Source: an uncultured Bariatricus sp. (GTDB lineage Bacteria > Bacillota > Clostridia > Lachnospirales > Lachnospiraceae). Taken from it: a stretch of 56,882 bases of DNA. Location: NCBI GenBank assembly GCA_934320645.1, contig CAKRFP010000016.1:1-56882 (forward strand), in the 5' to 3' direction. The notes below the pieces were generated by a model. That model searched no databases. It saw nothing but the letters and a program-made list of their open reading frames with translations, and was not told the DNA's origin. The position numbers and the translations under genes are program-made. Positions 7,191-15,440 of the stretch are shown in pieces (positions within the stretch are counted from its first letter, which is position 1; each line of letters starts with the position of its first letter).

Positions 7191-7676
7191 TTACTTTCCA
7201 CTCTTCACGATTTCCCACATCCGGTATCCCACGCTTCCATAATAATAACTCATCGGAGCATCTCCCGGAAAATACCTTACCATTCGGTACATATAATATA
7301 GAATCAGTCCTACGCACAGAAGAATTACCCATTTTCCAAGGCTCTTCGTTTCTTTCCTCTGTATGTATCTCCGCACGCAAAACCATCCCACTAGGACAAT
7401 CACACCATAAATAAACGGATGCATCTTCCATGCCCCGGCAAAGTCCCCTCGCAGCACCATAAACATCGCTCTTGTAAGCCCGCATCCCGGACACGGAAAT
7501 CCCGTCATGATCACCATTGGACACAGACTGTACAAAATCTTTCTTCCTATAACAAAATAAATTACAAATACAAGAATCGCAATGCGGATATTCCATAAGT
7601 CCTGTAAAAGTAACTTTATTCCTTTTACTAATCTATTTTTCACAGAAGTGTTTCCAGCTTTCTTACTGAGGTGCAT
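7191..7676 (-). CDS. DUF2752 membrane protein
   Basis: The 161-residue protein has the DUF2752 signature CPGCGLTRA (residues about 62-70), followed by LRGDFAGAWKMHPF. There are three or four hydrophobic helices (about 31-50, 88-103, 116-132). The family is common in gut bacteria and its function is unknown; the CxxC pair may be redox-active or bind metal. Its ATG lies inside the 3' end of the Rpn gene (14-nt overlap), which suggests translational coupling, although the ribosome binding site is weak. The same overlapping ATG context exists in the Rpn remnant at 7038-7140. Confidence 0.72.
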   Translation of the reverse strand: MHLSKKAGNTSVKNRLVKGIKLLLQDLWNIRIAILVFVIYFVIGRKILYSLCPMVIMTGFPCPGCGLTRAMFMVLRGDFAGAWKMHPFIYGVIVLVGWFCVRRYIQRKETKSLGKWVILLCVGLILYYMYRMVRYFPGDAPMSYYYGSVGYRMWEIVKSGK

Positions 7677-8691
7677 CTTTTTTCAAAATATCCTGCACAT
7701 AATCAACTGGTTTTTTTACTGCTTCCGAAATCATTTCATCTGTGCATTTCATTTCATGTAAACTCCAGATAAATTTAACCGTTGTCTCTTCCTGCCCTAT
7801 CTCTCGTCCTTCTTCTCTACCTTCTATTCTACCTTCTATTCTCCCTTCTTCTCTTCCCTCTTTTCTTCCTTCTTCTCTCCCTCTTCTAACCAGCACATCA
7901 CTAAATCCTGTCATCGTCATAGCCACATCCTCCTTAAATTCCTCTTCCCATTCAATATGTGAATATGTCTCTATTTCTTCTATATTTCCCACAAATACCT
8001 GATTAAGATAATCAAATATCCCTCTGTCTTCTGCTTTCTCTCCCATTCGGATAACGATCACACTCATCAAATCATAATCTTCTTCCGGTTCATCCGTCTC
8101 TCCCAGAATATCTTCTTTTCTTATTCGGTATTCTGTCATTGTATTCCTTAATTTTACCGGCACATTCTCCAGACAGATCCAGATTGAATAGCACTTCTCC
8201 AGATCTGCATAATTCGTCTTTCCGGTTGCCACTCCAAGCTGACTGCACAAATCCCTTGCGACATAATAAAATCCTCTTTTTATAATTGGATACGTCGGAT
8301 TCTTCGGTGTATAACTTTTCTGTCCCTCCAGATCAATATGAAGATTCACCAGCATATTTTCCTCTGAAAGCTTCGGATTACGAATCCTGAACTTTGAATC
8401 AAACCGAATTAACTTATCCAAACCTCCGGAAAGTTCGGTATCTTCACCCCGTATCCGATACTCCTCCATCTCCGAAACCGGAGTATCACTGACAACTTCA
8501 TCCGATGTAATGGATGCCAGATCCAGACAACTTAAAATTTCTTCCTGTGAACACCCTTCAAATTCCGGGATCACCATCTCCATAATCGGGACAATGATCT
8601 CTTTACTCTTAAAGAGCTTCTTCACACCCTTGTCATACTCTGCGCCAACGTTTACCGATGATGCAATGTCGTATTTTGTCTCTATTCTCAT
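7663..8691 (-). CDS. Rpn-family recombination-promoting nuclease / transposase-like protein
   Basis: This 342-residue protein resembles the Rpn/PD-(D/E)XK 'putative transposase' family of Firmicutes. It has an N-terminal nuclease-like domain with a core strand NLHIDLEGQ (about residues 117-125) and a middle helical region. A charged GREEGR/GRIEGR run at about 268-292 follows, then a short tail. In Rpn proteins the nuclease cleaves DNA and promotes RecA-independent recombination; here activity is inferred only. I see no strong ribosome binding site before the ATG at 8691, and a TGA blocks any upstream in-frame start. Confidence 0.7.
   Translation of the reverse strand: MRIETKYDIASSVNVGAEYDKGVKKLFKSKEIIVPIMEMVIPEFEGCSQEEILSCLDLASITSDEVVSDTPVSEMEEYRIRGEDTELSGGLDKLIRFDSKFRIRNPKLSEENMLVNLHIDLEGQKSYTPKNPTYPIIKRGFYYVARDLCSQLGVATGKTNYADLEKCYSIWICLENVPVKLRNTMTEYRIRKEDILGETDEPEEDYDLMSVIVIRMGEKAEDRGIFDYLNQVFVGNIEEIETYSHIEWEEEFKEDVAMTMTGFSDVLVRRGREEGRKEGREEGRIEGRIEGREEGREIGQEETTVKFIWSLHEMKCTDEMISEAVKKPVDYVQDILKKDAPQ
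7801..7888 (-). repeat. In-gene 12-nt period tandem repeat (GR-E-E/I-EG)
   Basis: About seven degenerate 12-bp units encode GREEGRKEGREEGRIEGR and similar. This is the flexible charged linker characteristic of these Rpn relatives, and unit number could change by slippage without breaking the frame. Confidence 0.7.
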
Positions 8692-8763
8692 TTTTATTTT
8701 GGATGATTTTCTACATAATCGTCAACCAATAAATAAATTTTCTTTTCCCTCGCCATTTTTTAT

Positions 8764-8791
8764 ATTATAACATCCCCCACTACATTCTAAA
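8764..8791 (-). promoter_or_regulatory. Putative promoter of the Rpn/DUF2752 pair
   Basis: On the minus strand TTTAGA (8786-8791), a 16-nt spacer and TATAAT (8764-8769) lie about 75 bp upstream of the ATG. The rest of the gap 8692-9022 holds only this and the two hairpins at 8894 and 8970. Confidence 0.4.
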
Positions 8792-8893
8792 AATTAAATT
8801 TTCTTAATTTATAATTTCCAAAATTTTATAAAACTTTTCCTAATCCCACTTTCTCCAACTTACCCAACACCCCTAAAAATTCTCCATTATTTA

Positions 8894-8929
8894 GGGAAAG
8901 GCGCCGCATCCCCATGCGGCGCCTTTCCC
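8894..8929. terminator. Perfect 16-bp GC-rich hairpin
   Basis: A 16-bp perfect stem (GGGAAAGGCGCCGCAT and its complement) closes a CCCC loop. It has no long T-run on either side, so it may be a bidirectional block or an RNA-stabilising hairpin between the rnf and Rpn transcription units. Confidence 0.5.
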
Positions 8930-8969
8930 GTCCCCTCTCCCTCTCTGACTTCCGCAGTCGACTGAACTC

Positions 8970-9017
8970 AATGAAAGAAAAGGATCCGAAACAGCATCCG
9001 GATCCTTTTCTTTCATT
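8970..9017 (-). terminator. Terminator of the rnf operon
   Basis: A 19-bp stem (8970-8988 with 8999-9017) starts six bases past the rnfB stop. The descending arm on the minus strand is T-rich (CTTTTCTTTCATT), typical of a rho-independent terminator. Confidence 0.7.
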
Positions 9018-9022
9018 GCTCT

Positions 9023-9814
9023 TTATTTAATTATCTTCTTCGGACATTTCTCCGCACATTTTCCACAGTTTGTACATTTTTCCGGATCAATGTGTGCAAT
9101 GTTATCTACCACATGTACTGCATCAGACTCACATACTTTTTCACACATCTTACATCCGATACATCCTACGGAACATACGCTCATAACGTCTTTTCCTTTA
9201 TCTTTTGAGCTGCACTGTACGAGATGCTTCTGTGCATAAGGTACAAGCTCGATCAGATGTTTTGGACAGGTAGCGATACATTTACCACAGGCTTTACATG
9301 CCTCTTTGTCTACGACTGCAATTCCGTCTACAACGTGGATTGCATCGAATGGACATGCCTTTACACAGCTTCCGAAACCAAGACATCCGAAAGAACATCC
9401 TTTTGGTCCGCCATTCTGCATCATGGCTGCCATCTGGCAGTCTGTAATCCCTGTATAATCATATGCCTGTTTTGCTTTTTCGCAGGTTCCTGCACATTTT
9501 ACAAATGCAACTTCGTGTACGCTTTCACCGGCTTCTTCGCCCATGATCGCTGCGATCTTTGCTGCTACCGGAGCACCGCCGACCGGACACTGTCCGACCG
9601 GAGCTTCTCCTTTTGCGATAGCTGCTGCAAGACCGGAACATCCGGCATATCCACATCCACCACAGTTGTTACCCGGAAGTTCTGCGAGAATCGCTTCTTC
9701 TTTTTCATCTACTTCAACTGCAAATTTCTTACCTGCAATTCCAAGGAAGACACCGATGAATACGCCGGTACCGCCTACGATAAGTGCAGCAATCAATACT
9801 CCTGTTATACTCAT
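9023..9814 (-). CDS. rnfB: Rnf complex subunit B (ferredoxin-oxidising Fe-S subunit)
   Basis: RnfB takes electrons from reduced ferredoxin into the membrane Rnf complex. The 263-residue protein has one N-terminal membrane helix (about 6-28), then the GNNCGGCGYAGC cluster motif at about 49-60. A series of ferredoxin-type motifs follows (CLGFGSCVKACPFDA, CKACGKCIATCP, CIGCKMCEKVC, CTNCGKCAEKCP). It is the last gene of rnfCDGEAB and is followed by the terminator. Spacing to rnfA is 18 nt. Confidence 0.95.
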   Translation of the reverse strand: MSITGVLIAALIVGGTGVFIGVFLGIAGKKFAVEVDEKEEAILAELPGNNCGGCGYAGCSGLAAAIAKGEAPVGQCPVGGAPVAAKIAAIMGEEAGESVHEVAFVKCAGTCEKAKQAYDYTGITDCQMAAMMQNGGPKGCSFGCLGFGSCVKACPFDAIHVVDGIAVVDKEACKACGKCIATCPKHLIELVPYAQKHLVQCSSKDKGKDVMSVCSVGCIGCKMCEKVCESDAVHVVDNIAHIDPEKCTNCGKCAEKCPKKIIK

Positions 9815-9832
9815 AACACGGTCCTCCTTCTG

Positions 9833-10408
9833 TTAAATGATTCCTGAGAATCCAAAGAACGCGATGGACATCAGTGCTGCTGTAAGCAGTACGATCGGGG
9901 TTCCCTGGAAAGACTCACTGATATCGTTGTATTCGATCTTCTCACGGATACCAGCCATGATCACGATCGCGATCGTAAATCCGACTGCTGTAGAGAATCC
10001 GTATACAACACCTTCAAGGATGTTATATCCTTTTGTTACACAGTTCAGTGATACACCAAGTACTGCACAGTTTGTTGTGATCAGCGGAAGATATACACCC
10101 AGTGCATTATAAAGCGGAGGCATAACCTTCTTGAGGAACATCTCTACAAACTGAACCAGTGCTGCGATAACCAGGATGAATACGATTGTCTGCAAATATT
10201 CGAATCCTGCCGGGTGCAAAATAAACTGGTAGATCGCACCAGTAATAAAAGATGCAATCGTGATAACGAAAACAACTGCGCCGCCCATGCCGGCTGCTGT
10301 CTCAATTTTCTTAGAAACGCCAAGGAAAGGACAGATACCGAGGAACTGGCTGAGTACGACGTTGTTAACAAGCGCCGAACCAACTGCTATAATAAGTAAT
10401 TCTTTCAT
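9833..10408 (-). CDS. rnfA: Rnf complex subunit A (membrane)
   Basis: A 191-residue integral membrane protein with six predicted helices, homologous to RnfE and NqrE. It has the SQFLGICPFLGVSKKIETA segment typical of RnfA, containing the Cys of the membrane-embedded Fe-S site shared with RnfE. It forms, with RnfD and RnfE, the part of the complex that moves Na+ or H+ during ferredoxin-to-NAD electron transfer. It lies 14 nt after rnfE. Confidence 0.95.
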   Translation of the reverse strand: MKELLIIAVGSALVNNVVLSQFLGICPFLGVSKKIETAAGMGGAVVFVITIASFITGAIYQFILHPAGFEYLQTIVFILVIAALVQFVEMFLKKVMPPLYNALGVYLPLITTNCAVLGVSLNCVTKGYNILEGVVYGFSTAVGFTIAIVIMAGIREKIEYNDISESFQGTPIVLLTAALMSIAFFGFSGII

Positions 10409-10422
10409 CTCTTATCTCCCTC

Positions 10423-11130
10423 CTATTCCTTTTCCTGACCTGTCGGGAATACGTGTCCATCGCATCCGCCACATGAAGCGCATCCGCCTTCGCAGCATCC
10501 CTGTGCTTTGACAACCTTCTTGCCTTTTGCTTCCAGTCTCTTCATGATCTTGTTACGTGCTGCAACAAGGAATGCAAGTACAAGGAATGCACCAGGAGCA
10601 AGGATAAAAATTGTAACAGGTTCATAGATATCCGGCATTACCTGAAGACCGAATACTTTTCCGGAACCGATCAGCTCTCTGACGATACCGATGCAGGTAA
10701 GACCAAGAGTAAATCCAAGTCCCATACCGATACCATCAAAGATAGACGGAAGAACCGGGTTCTTTGATGCGTATGCTTCTGCACGTCCGAGGATGATACA
10801 GTTAACTACGATCAGAGGAATATATACACCAAGTGATGCGTAAAGACCAGGTACAAATCCTTCCATAAGGAACTGTACCACAGTAACAAGTGTTGCTACG
10901 ACAACGATGAATGCCGGCATACGAACGGAATCCGGAATGATCTTACGCAGCAGGGAAATCAAAAGGTTGGAGAAAATCAGTACCACTGTGGTAGAGAGTC
11001 CCATACCAATACCGTTGATTGCAGATGTTGTAACCGCCAGTGTCGGACACATACCAAGCATCATAACAAAGGTCGGGTTTTCTTTTACAAGACCGTTATA
11101 CAATCTTTCTGTACATTTATTCATTTCCAC
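10423..11130 (-). CDS. rnfE: Rnf complex subunit E (membrane) with Cys-rich tail
   Basis: The core 200 residues are RnfE: six helices and the NPTFVMMLGMCPTLAVT segment that carries the Cys equivalent to that of RnfA. The last 25 residues are unusual: after a KRLEAKGKKVV helix comes GCCEGGCASCGGCDGHVF, six Cys in 14 residues plus a His, on the cytoplasmic side or tail. It could bind Fe-S or another metal. The start overlaps the end of rnfG by 14 nt, indicating translational coupling. Confidence 0.92.
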   Translation of the reverse strand: MEMNKCTERLYNGLVKENPTFVMMLGMCPTLAVTTSAINGIGMGLSTTVVLIFSNLLISLLRKIIPDSVRMPAFIVVVATLVTVVQFLMEGFVPGLYASLGVYIPLIVVNCIILGRAEAYASKNPVLPSIFDGIGMGLGFTLGLTCIGIVRELIGSGKVFGLQVMPDIYEPVTIFILAPGAFLVLAFLVAARNKIMKRLEAKGKKVVKAQGCCEGGCASCGGCDGHVFPTGQEKE

Positions 11131-11719
11131 TACCTCCTAACGCTGTCTGGTAATATCCAAGTGCTGTGTTGACAGCTCCTGTGACTGCACGGGAAGTGAT
11201 GGTTGCACCACTTAAAGCATCGATCGGCTGTCCGTCTCCGCCATCTTTGGATACATAGAATTTCTCAGCCTGCTGTCCGGCAAACTGATTGTAGAAGCTC
11301 GGTTCTTTCGCACGCATACCAAGACCTGCTGTCTCGCTGATGGAAAGGAAAGAAATACCATTGACCGTACCGTCAGCCATGATACCAACTGTGATCTGGA
11401 TATCTCCGCCGTAACCGTCTTTGTCTGTTACGGTTACAACATAACCAGCTTCACTTCCATCCATAGTTGCTGAATAAACTTCATCAACCGTTGCATTGGT
11501 TCCCATCTTTTTGATTGCTTCTTTTGCAGCTTTCTGATCTACATCCATTGCTTCGAAGGAATCAGCTTCCGGATAAACTGCCTGGCAGGCTTCCTGTTTC
11601 TGCTTTGCCTGTGTCTGGGCGATCGGATCTTTTGTTACTTCATAAGCTGCTCCGAGCACCAGACCGGATACTACTGTGATCGCTGCAAGGATCAGTGTAT
11701 TTTTGATAATCTTATTCAT
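11117..11719 (-). CDS. rnfG: Rnf complex subunit G (covalent FMN carrier)
   Basis: A 200-residue protein with one N-terminal helix (about 7-26) and an FMN-binding domain outside the membrane. The flavinylation motif SGATITSRAV is at about residues 170-179, where Thr carries FMN through a phosphoester bond. Start and stop are tightly coupled to rnfD (1-nt overlap) and rnfE. No flavin transferase (ApbE) gene is in the window. Confidence 0.94.
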   Translation of the reverse strand: MNKIIKNTLILAAITVVSGLVLGAAYEVTKDPIAQTQAKQKQEACQAVYPEADSFEAMDVDQKAAKEAIKKMGTNATVDEVYSATMDGSEAGYVVTVTDKDGYGGDIQITVGIMADGTVNGISFLSISETAGLGMRAKEPSFYNQFAGQQAEKFYVSKDGGDGQPIDALSGATITSRAVTGAVNTALGYYQTALGGSGNE

Positions 11720-12690
11720 TATTTTTCTCCTCCTTTACCGAAAGGTTTTGGAAGAGTAACTCTCTCGATCAGCGGTACAAGAAGGTTACTGAAGATGATC
11801 GCATAAGATACACCTTCTGCTGAACCACCGAACAGACGGAACAGACCAGTCAGACATCCAAGAAGGATACCATATACGATCTGACCTTTCTTCGTGATCG
11901 GGGAAGTTACATAATCGGTTGCCATAAACCATGCTCCAAGCATCAGACCACCACCGCAGAGTTCTGCTGTCATGTACTGAACGTTGAAGAATCCAATTCC
12001 ATCTACAAATCCACCGAAGATTCCGATGAAAAGTGCAAATGTCACAATATATGTACCCGGAATACGAAGATCAATGATTCCTTTGAGGATCAGGATGATC
12101 GCTCCGATTACGATTGCAATAACGGATGTCTCACCGATAGTTCCGGCAATATTTCCGATCAGCATGTCCATGCTGTTCACACCGTCAAGTGCTGCGTTTC
12201 CTGCTTCGATATTGGCACGGATCGTTGCCAGTGGTGTTGCACCGGATACGCCGTCATATACAAAGCTTGTCATTCTTCCTGTGAAGGAAATCAGAAGGAA
12301 ACACCTTGCTCCAAGTGCAGGGTTCATGAAGTTCTGTCCCAATCCGCCAAAGAGCTGCTTTACAACCAGGATTGCGAATACGCTTCCGATGATTCCCATC
12401 CAGATCGGGGCTGTCGGCGGAAGGTTGAGTGCAAGCAGAAGTCCTGTAACTGCGGCACTGAAATCCTTGATCGTAATCTTTTTATGCATCAGTTTTTCGT
12501 AAATGTACTCCGTAAGAACTGCTGCTGCTGTTGTCACGATAACAAGCAGCCATGCATGTGTGTCACGGAAGTTGTAAATTCCAAAGAAAGTTGCCGGTAA
12601 CAGAGCGATGATAACCCACAGCATGATATTGCCGGTTGTCTCTTTAGAACGGATATGTGGTGAAGATGATACTTTTAACTGTTCACTCAC
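11719..12690 (-). CDS. rnfD: Rnf complex subunit D (membrane, covalent FMN)
   Basis: The 323-residue NqrB/RnfD-family protein has about nine membrane helices and the FMN attachment motif SGATPLATIR (about residues 148-157). The segment GGLGQNFMNPALGARCFL is diagnostic for this family. It sits between rnfC (25-nt gap) and rnfG (overlap) in the usual order. Confidence 0.94.
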   Translation of the reverse strand: MSEQLKVSSSPHIRSKETTGNIMLWVIIALLPATFFGIYNFRDTHAWLLVIVTTAAAVLTEYIYEKLMHKKITIKDFSAAVTGLLLALNLPPTAPIWMGIIGSVFAILVVKQLFGGLGQNFMNPALGARCFLLISFTGRMTSFVYDGVSGATPLATIRANIEAGNAALDGVNSMDMLIGNIAGTIGETSVIAIVIGAIILILKGIIDLRIPGTYIVTFALFIGIFGGFVDGIGFFNVQYMTAELCGGGLMLGAWFMATDYVTSPITKKGQIVYGILLGCLTGLFRLFGGSAEGVSYAIIFSNLLVPLIERVTLPKPFGKGGEK

Positions 12691-12715
12691 TTTTGTTCAC
12701 CTCTTCCTCTCTATT

Positions 12716-14035
12716 CTATTTTTTCTTTTTGTTGGCAAGTGCGGTTTTTCTCATCGATCCGATTGCCTGCTTCAGCTGTCTCTTAGCCGGACATACATAA
12801 CTGCAGGATCCACATTCTACACATTCAAGACCATTGAATTTGAGGAACGCTTCTTCGTCATGGCGTTCTGCAAAATCAGCCAGTCTTGACGGAATAATGC
12901 GGCTTGGACAGGCGTCAACGCACCGTCCGCAGTTGATACATGCTGTCGGTTCACAGGCTGATACTTCATCTTTTGACATGCAAAGAATAGATGAAGATGT
13001 CTTGGTGATCGGTGTATCTGTCGTATACATCGCAAATCCCATCATCGGTCCACCTGAAATGACTTTTTCACAGCCTTCTTTGAGTCCGCCGGCGGCTTCG
13101 ATCAGTTCGTTCTGGTTGGTTCCGAAGAGTACTTTGTAGTTACCAGGATTTACAACTCCATCCCCTGTTACAGTAACGACACGTTCCATAGAAGGAATGC
13201 CTTTTACTACTGCATTGTAAATGCTGATGATGGTCTCTACGTTGTCTACTACACATCCAGCATCTGCCGGAAGCATGGTAGAATTGATCGCACGTCCTGT
13301 ATTTGCAAAAATCAGCTGACGTTCTGCGCCCTGTGGGTACTTGGTCATCATCTCTCTGACTTCCATACGAGGCTCGTCCTTGGTCAGCTCTTTTAATTTT
13401 GCGATACAGTCCGGTTTGTTATCTTCGATTGCAAATAAACCTTTCGCATTGTCAAAAAGCTTCAGGATCACACGCATACCTTCTACCAGAAGTTCCGGAT
13501 TCTCCAGCATTCTTCTGTAATCGGCAGTAATATACGGCTCACATTCCGCACAGTTTGCAATGATATAATCAATCTTGTCTGGCTCTTTTGGTGAAAGCTT
13601 CACTCTGGTAGGGAAACCTGCTCCACCCATACCTACTACGCCAGCCTCTCCAATGATATTCAGAATCTCTTCTTTTGTCAGTTCAGAAAGAGGTTTTGGC
13701 TGTGGATATTCTACTTCTTCGTACTGACCGTCATTTGTAATGATGATACTGTTCACTTTAGAACCTGTCGGATTCACACGTGGTTCAATCGCTTTTACAG
13801 TACCTGATACGGATGCATAGATCGGTGCAGACACGAAGCCCCCCGCTTCGGCAATTTTCTGCCCTTTAAGCACATGGTCACCTTTTGCTACTACTGGCTT
13901 AGCCGGTGCTCCGATATGCTGGGATAACGGGTATACAAGATCACCCTGTGGCAGAAGTTCTACGATTGCCTTGTCTTTCGCAAGACTTTTTCCGTCGTTC
14001 GGATGAACTCCGCCTTTAAATGTCAAAAGTCCCAT
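12716..14035 (-). CDS. rnfC: Rnf complex subunit C (NADH dehydrogenase-like subunit)
   Basis: RnfC reduces NAD+ at the cytoplasmic face. The 439-residue protein has the N-terminal Rnf barrel-sandwich domain, the flavin/NADH-binding region with GEAGVVGMGGAGFPT and ANCAECEPYI (about 130-170), a SLBB region, and two C-terminal 4Fe-4S motifs (CINCGRCVDACP, CVECGSCSYVCP). It is the first gene of the operon; the ATG follows GGAAGGA. Confidence 0.95.
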   Translation of the reverse strand: MGLLTFKGGVHPNDGKSLAKDKAIVELLPQGDLVYPLSQHIGAPAKPVVAKGDHVLKGQKIAEAGGFVSAPIYASVSGTVKAIEPRVNPTGSKVNSIIITNDGQYEEVEYPQPKPLSELTKEEILNIIGEAGVVGMGGAGFPTRVKLSPKEPDKIDYIIANCAECEPYITADYRRMLENPELLVEGMRVILKLFDNAKGLFAIEDNKPDCIAKLKELTKDEPRMEVREMMTKYPQGAERQLIFANTGRAINSTMLPADAGCVVDNVETIISIYNAVVKGIPSMERVVTVTGDGVVNPGNYKVLFGTNQNELIEAAGGLKEGCEKVISGGPMMGFAMYTTDTPITKTSSSILCMSKDEVSACEPTACINCGRCVDACPSRIIPSRLADFAERHDEEAFLKFNGLECVECGSCSYVCPAKRQLKQAIGSMRKTALANKKKK

Positions 14036-14174
14036 TTTGATATCCTTCCTTCCTGTTTTCTCTCTTATAAATATACTAAAATAAATCCTACAATTCCAGT
14101 AACTTTCGTCATTTTATTGTATATTTTCCAGTACATCTTGTCGTTTTTTTAACACAATAGTCTCTCTGCGCAAA

Positions 14175-14201
14175 AAAGAGAGGTTACTACGACCTCTCTT
14201 T
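14175..14201 (-). terminator. Terminator-like hairpin in the rnf leader
   Basis: On the minus strand AAAGAGAGGT pairs perfectly with ACCTCTCTTT around 7 nt and runs into TTTTTT. It lies 140 bp upstream of rnfC and 115 bp after the rpsA terminator. The 325-bp gap 14036-14360 therefore holds two terminators in tandem with no ORF between. This one could attenuate rnf, or end a short RNA made between the two. No riboswitch class I know is recognisable. Confidence 0.6.
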
Positions 14202-14316
14202 GTGAATTTTCTGACTATTCGGTAAAATTTTCCATCTTACTTATCGAGATCACTTATGGATCCGAAAACTTTTTTCAGCTGTAGTTAGTTATGCCTACCA
14301 GTTTTTTCAAACAAAA

Positions 14317-14342
14317 GATAGAGACTTCACTCAGCCTCTATC
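14317..14342 (-). terminator. Terminator of ispH-rpsA
   Basis: GATAGAG and CTCTATC form a stem around a 12-nt loop 18 bp past the rpsA stop, followed on the minus strand by TTTTGTTT. Confidence 0.65.
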
Positions 14343-14360
14343 CTTGTATATCTTATTTAA

Positions 14361-15440
14361 TTATTCTTCAGTTTCTTCCTGAACTTCTGCATTTTCAAGT
14401 GCTTTCATGCTAAGGCTGATCTTCTTGTCAGCTTCGTTAAGATCTACGACCTTAGCTGTGATTTCCTGACCTACTGAAAGTACGTCTGAAGGTTTTTCAA
14501 CATGTGCTCTTGAGATCTGTGATACATGAAGGAGTGCATCTACTCCAGGAGCAAGTTCTACGAATGCACCAAAGTCTGTCATTCTTGCAACTTTTCCTGT
14601 TACAACTGTACCTACAGCGTACTTCTCAGCTGCGTTAGCCCATGGATTTGTCTCCGGGAATTTTAAGCTGAGTGCAACTTTTGTATCATGGATATCTTTA
14701 ACAAGGACTTTAAGAGTTTCACCAACAGTGAATACTTTCTTCGGATTGTCAACTCTTCCCCATGACATCTCAGAGATATGAAGAAGTCCGTCTACTCCGC
14801 CGAGATCGATAAATGCACCGAAATCTGTTACGTTCTTAACTGTTCCTTCGATCACATCACCGACTTTAAGTTTAGCGAAGAGTTCTTTCTGCTTTTCTGC
14901 TCTTTCAGCAACAAGAAGCTGTCTTCTGTCACCGATGATACGGTTTCTTCTTGGATTGAATTCGCTGATAACAAATTCGATTTCCTGATCTTTGTACTTA
15001 GAAAGGTCTTTTTCGTAAGTATCTGATACAAGACTTGCCGGGATGAATACTCTTGCTTCATCTACAACAACGCTTAATCCACCGCCAAGAATCTGAGTAA
15101 CCGGTGCTTTCAGGACTTCTTTGTTCTCGAATGCTTCTTTTAATCTTTCGTTACCTTTTTCTGCAACAAGTCTCTTGTATGTAAGAAGAACCTGTCCTTC
15201 TCCATCATTGACTTTCAGTACTTTAACAGTCATCGGATCACCAACAGAAACAACAGTTGTAAGATCTACACTGTTATCATTGGTATATTCACTTCTGGTG
15301 ATGATACCGTCTGCTTTGTATCCTATATTTAAGATGATTTCATCTGGCTTAACATCAATTACAGTACCATCTACGACCTCTCCATTATGAATTGTTTTAA
15401 ATGACTCGTCTAACATTTGTTCAAAAGTTAATTCTGACAT
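14361..15440 (-). CDS. rpsA: S1 RNA-binding domain protein / ribosomal protein S1
   Basis: It has four consecutive S1 RNA-binding domains (about 17-85, 100-165, 185-255, 270-340), with motifs such as GTVKNVTDFGAFIDLGGVDG. This is the short Firmicute form of S1. The ATG at 15440 is preceded by GAGGAGG and begins MSELTFEQML; an in-frame ATG at 15458 lacks a site. The gene overlaps the 3' end of ispH by 20 nt. IspH-S1 fusions are known in other Clostridia, so this overlap is the split version of that pair. Confidence 0.92.
   Translation of the reverse strand: MSELTFEQMLDESFKTIHNGEVVDGTVIDVKPDEIILNIGYKADGIITRSEYTNDNSVDLTTVVSVGDPMTVKVLKVNDGEGQVLLTYKRLVAEKGNERLKEAFENKEVLKAPVTQILGGGLSVVVDEARVFIPASLVSDTYEKDLSKYKDQEIEFVISEFNPRRNRIIGDRRQLLVAERAEKQKELFAKLKVGDVIEGTVKNVTDFGAFIDLGGVDGLLHISEMSWGRVDNPKKVFTVGETLKVLVKDIHDTKVALSLKFPETNPWANAAEKYAVGTVVTGKVARMTDFGAFVELAPGVDALLHVSQISRAHVEKPSDVLSVGQEITAKVVDLNEADKKISLSMKALENAEVQEETEE

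Noticed and set aside
7801..7888. CRISPR-like or regulatory tandem repeat
   Set aside because: The 12-nt units are in frame inside the Rpn gene and encode the known GREEGR-type linker.
7742..8002. Plus-strand open frame rich in Ser/Pro/Leu opposite the Rpn gene
   Set aside because: It is the antisense reading of the GREEGR repeat region with no start signal, like the many other antisense frames in this window.
8894..8929. Recombination or attachment site
   Set aside because: It is a single-copy perfect GC-rich hairpin in an intergenic gap between two transcription units; a terminator or RNA hairpin is simpler.
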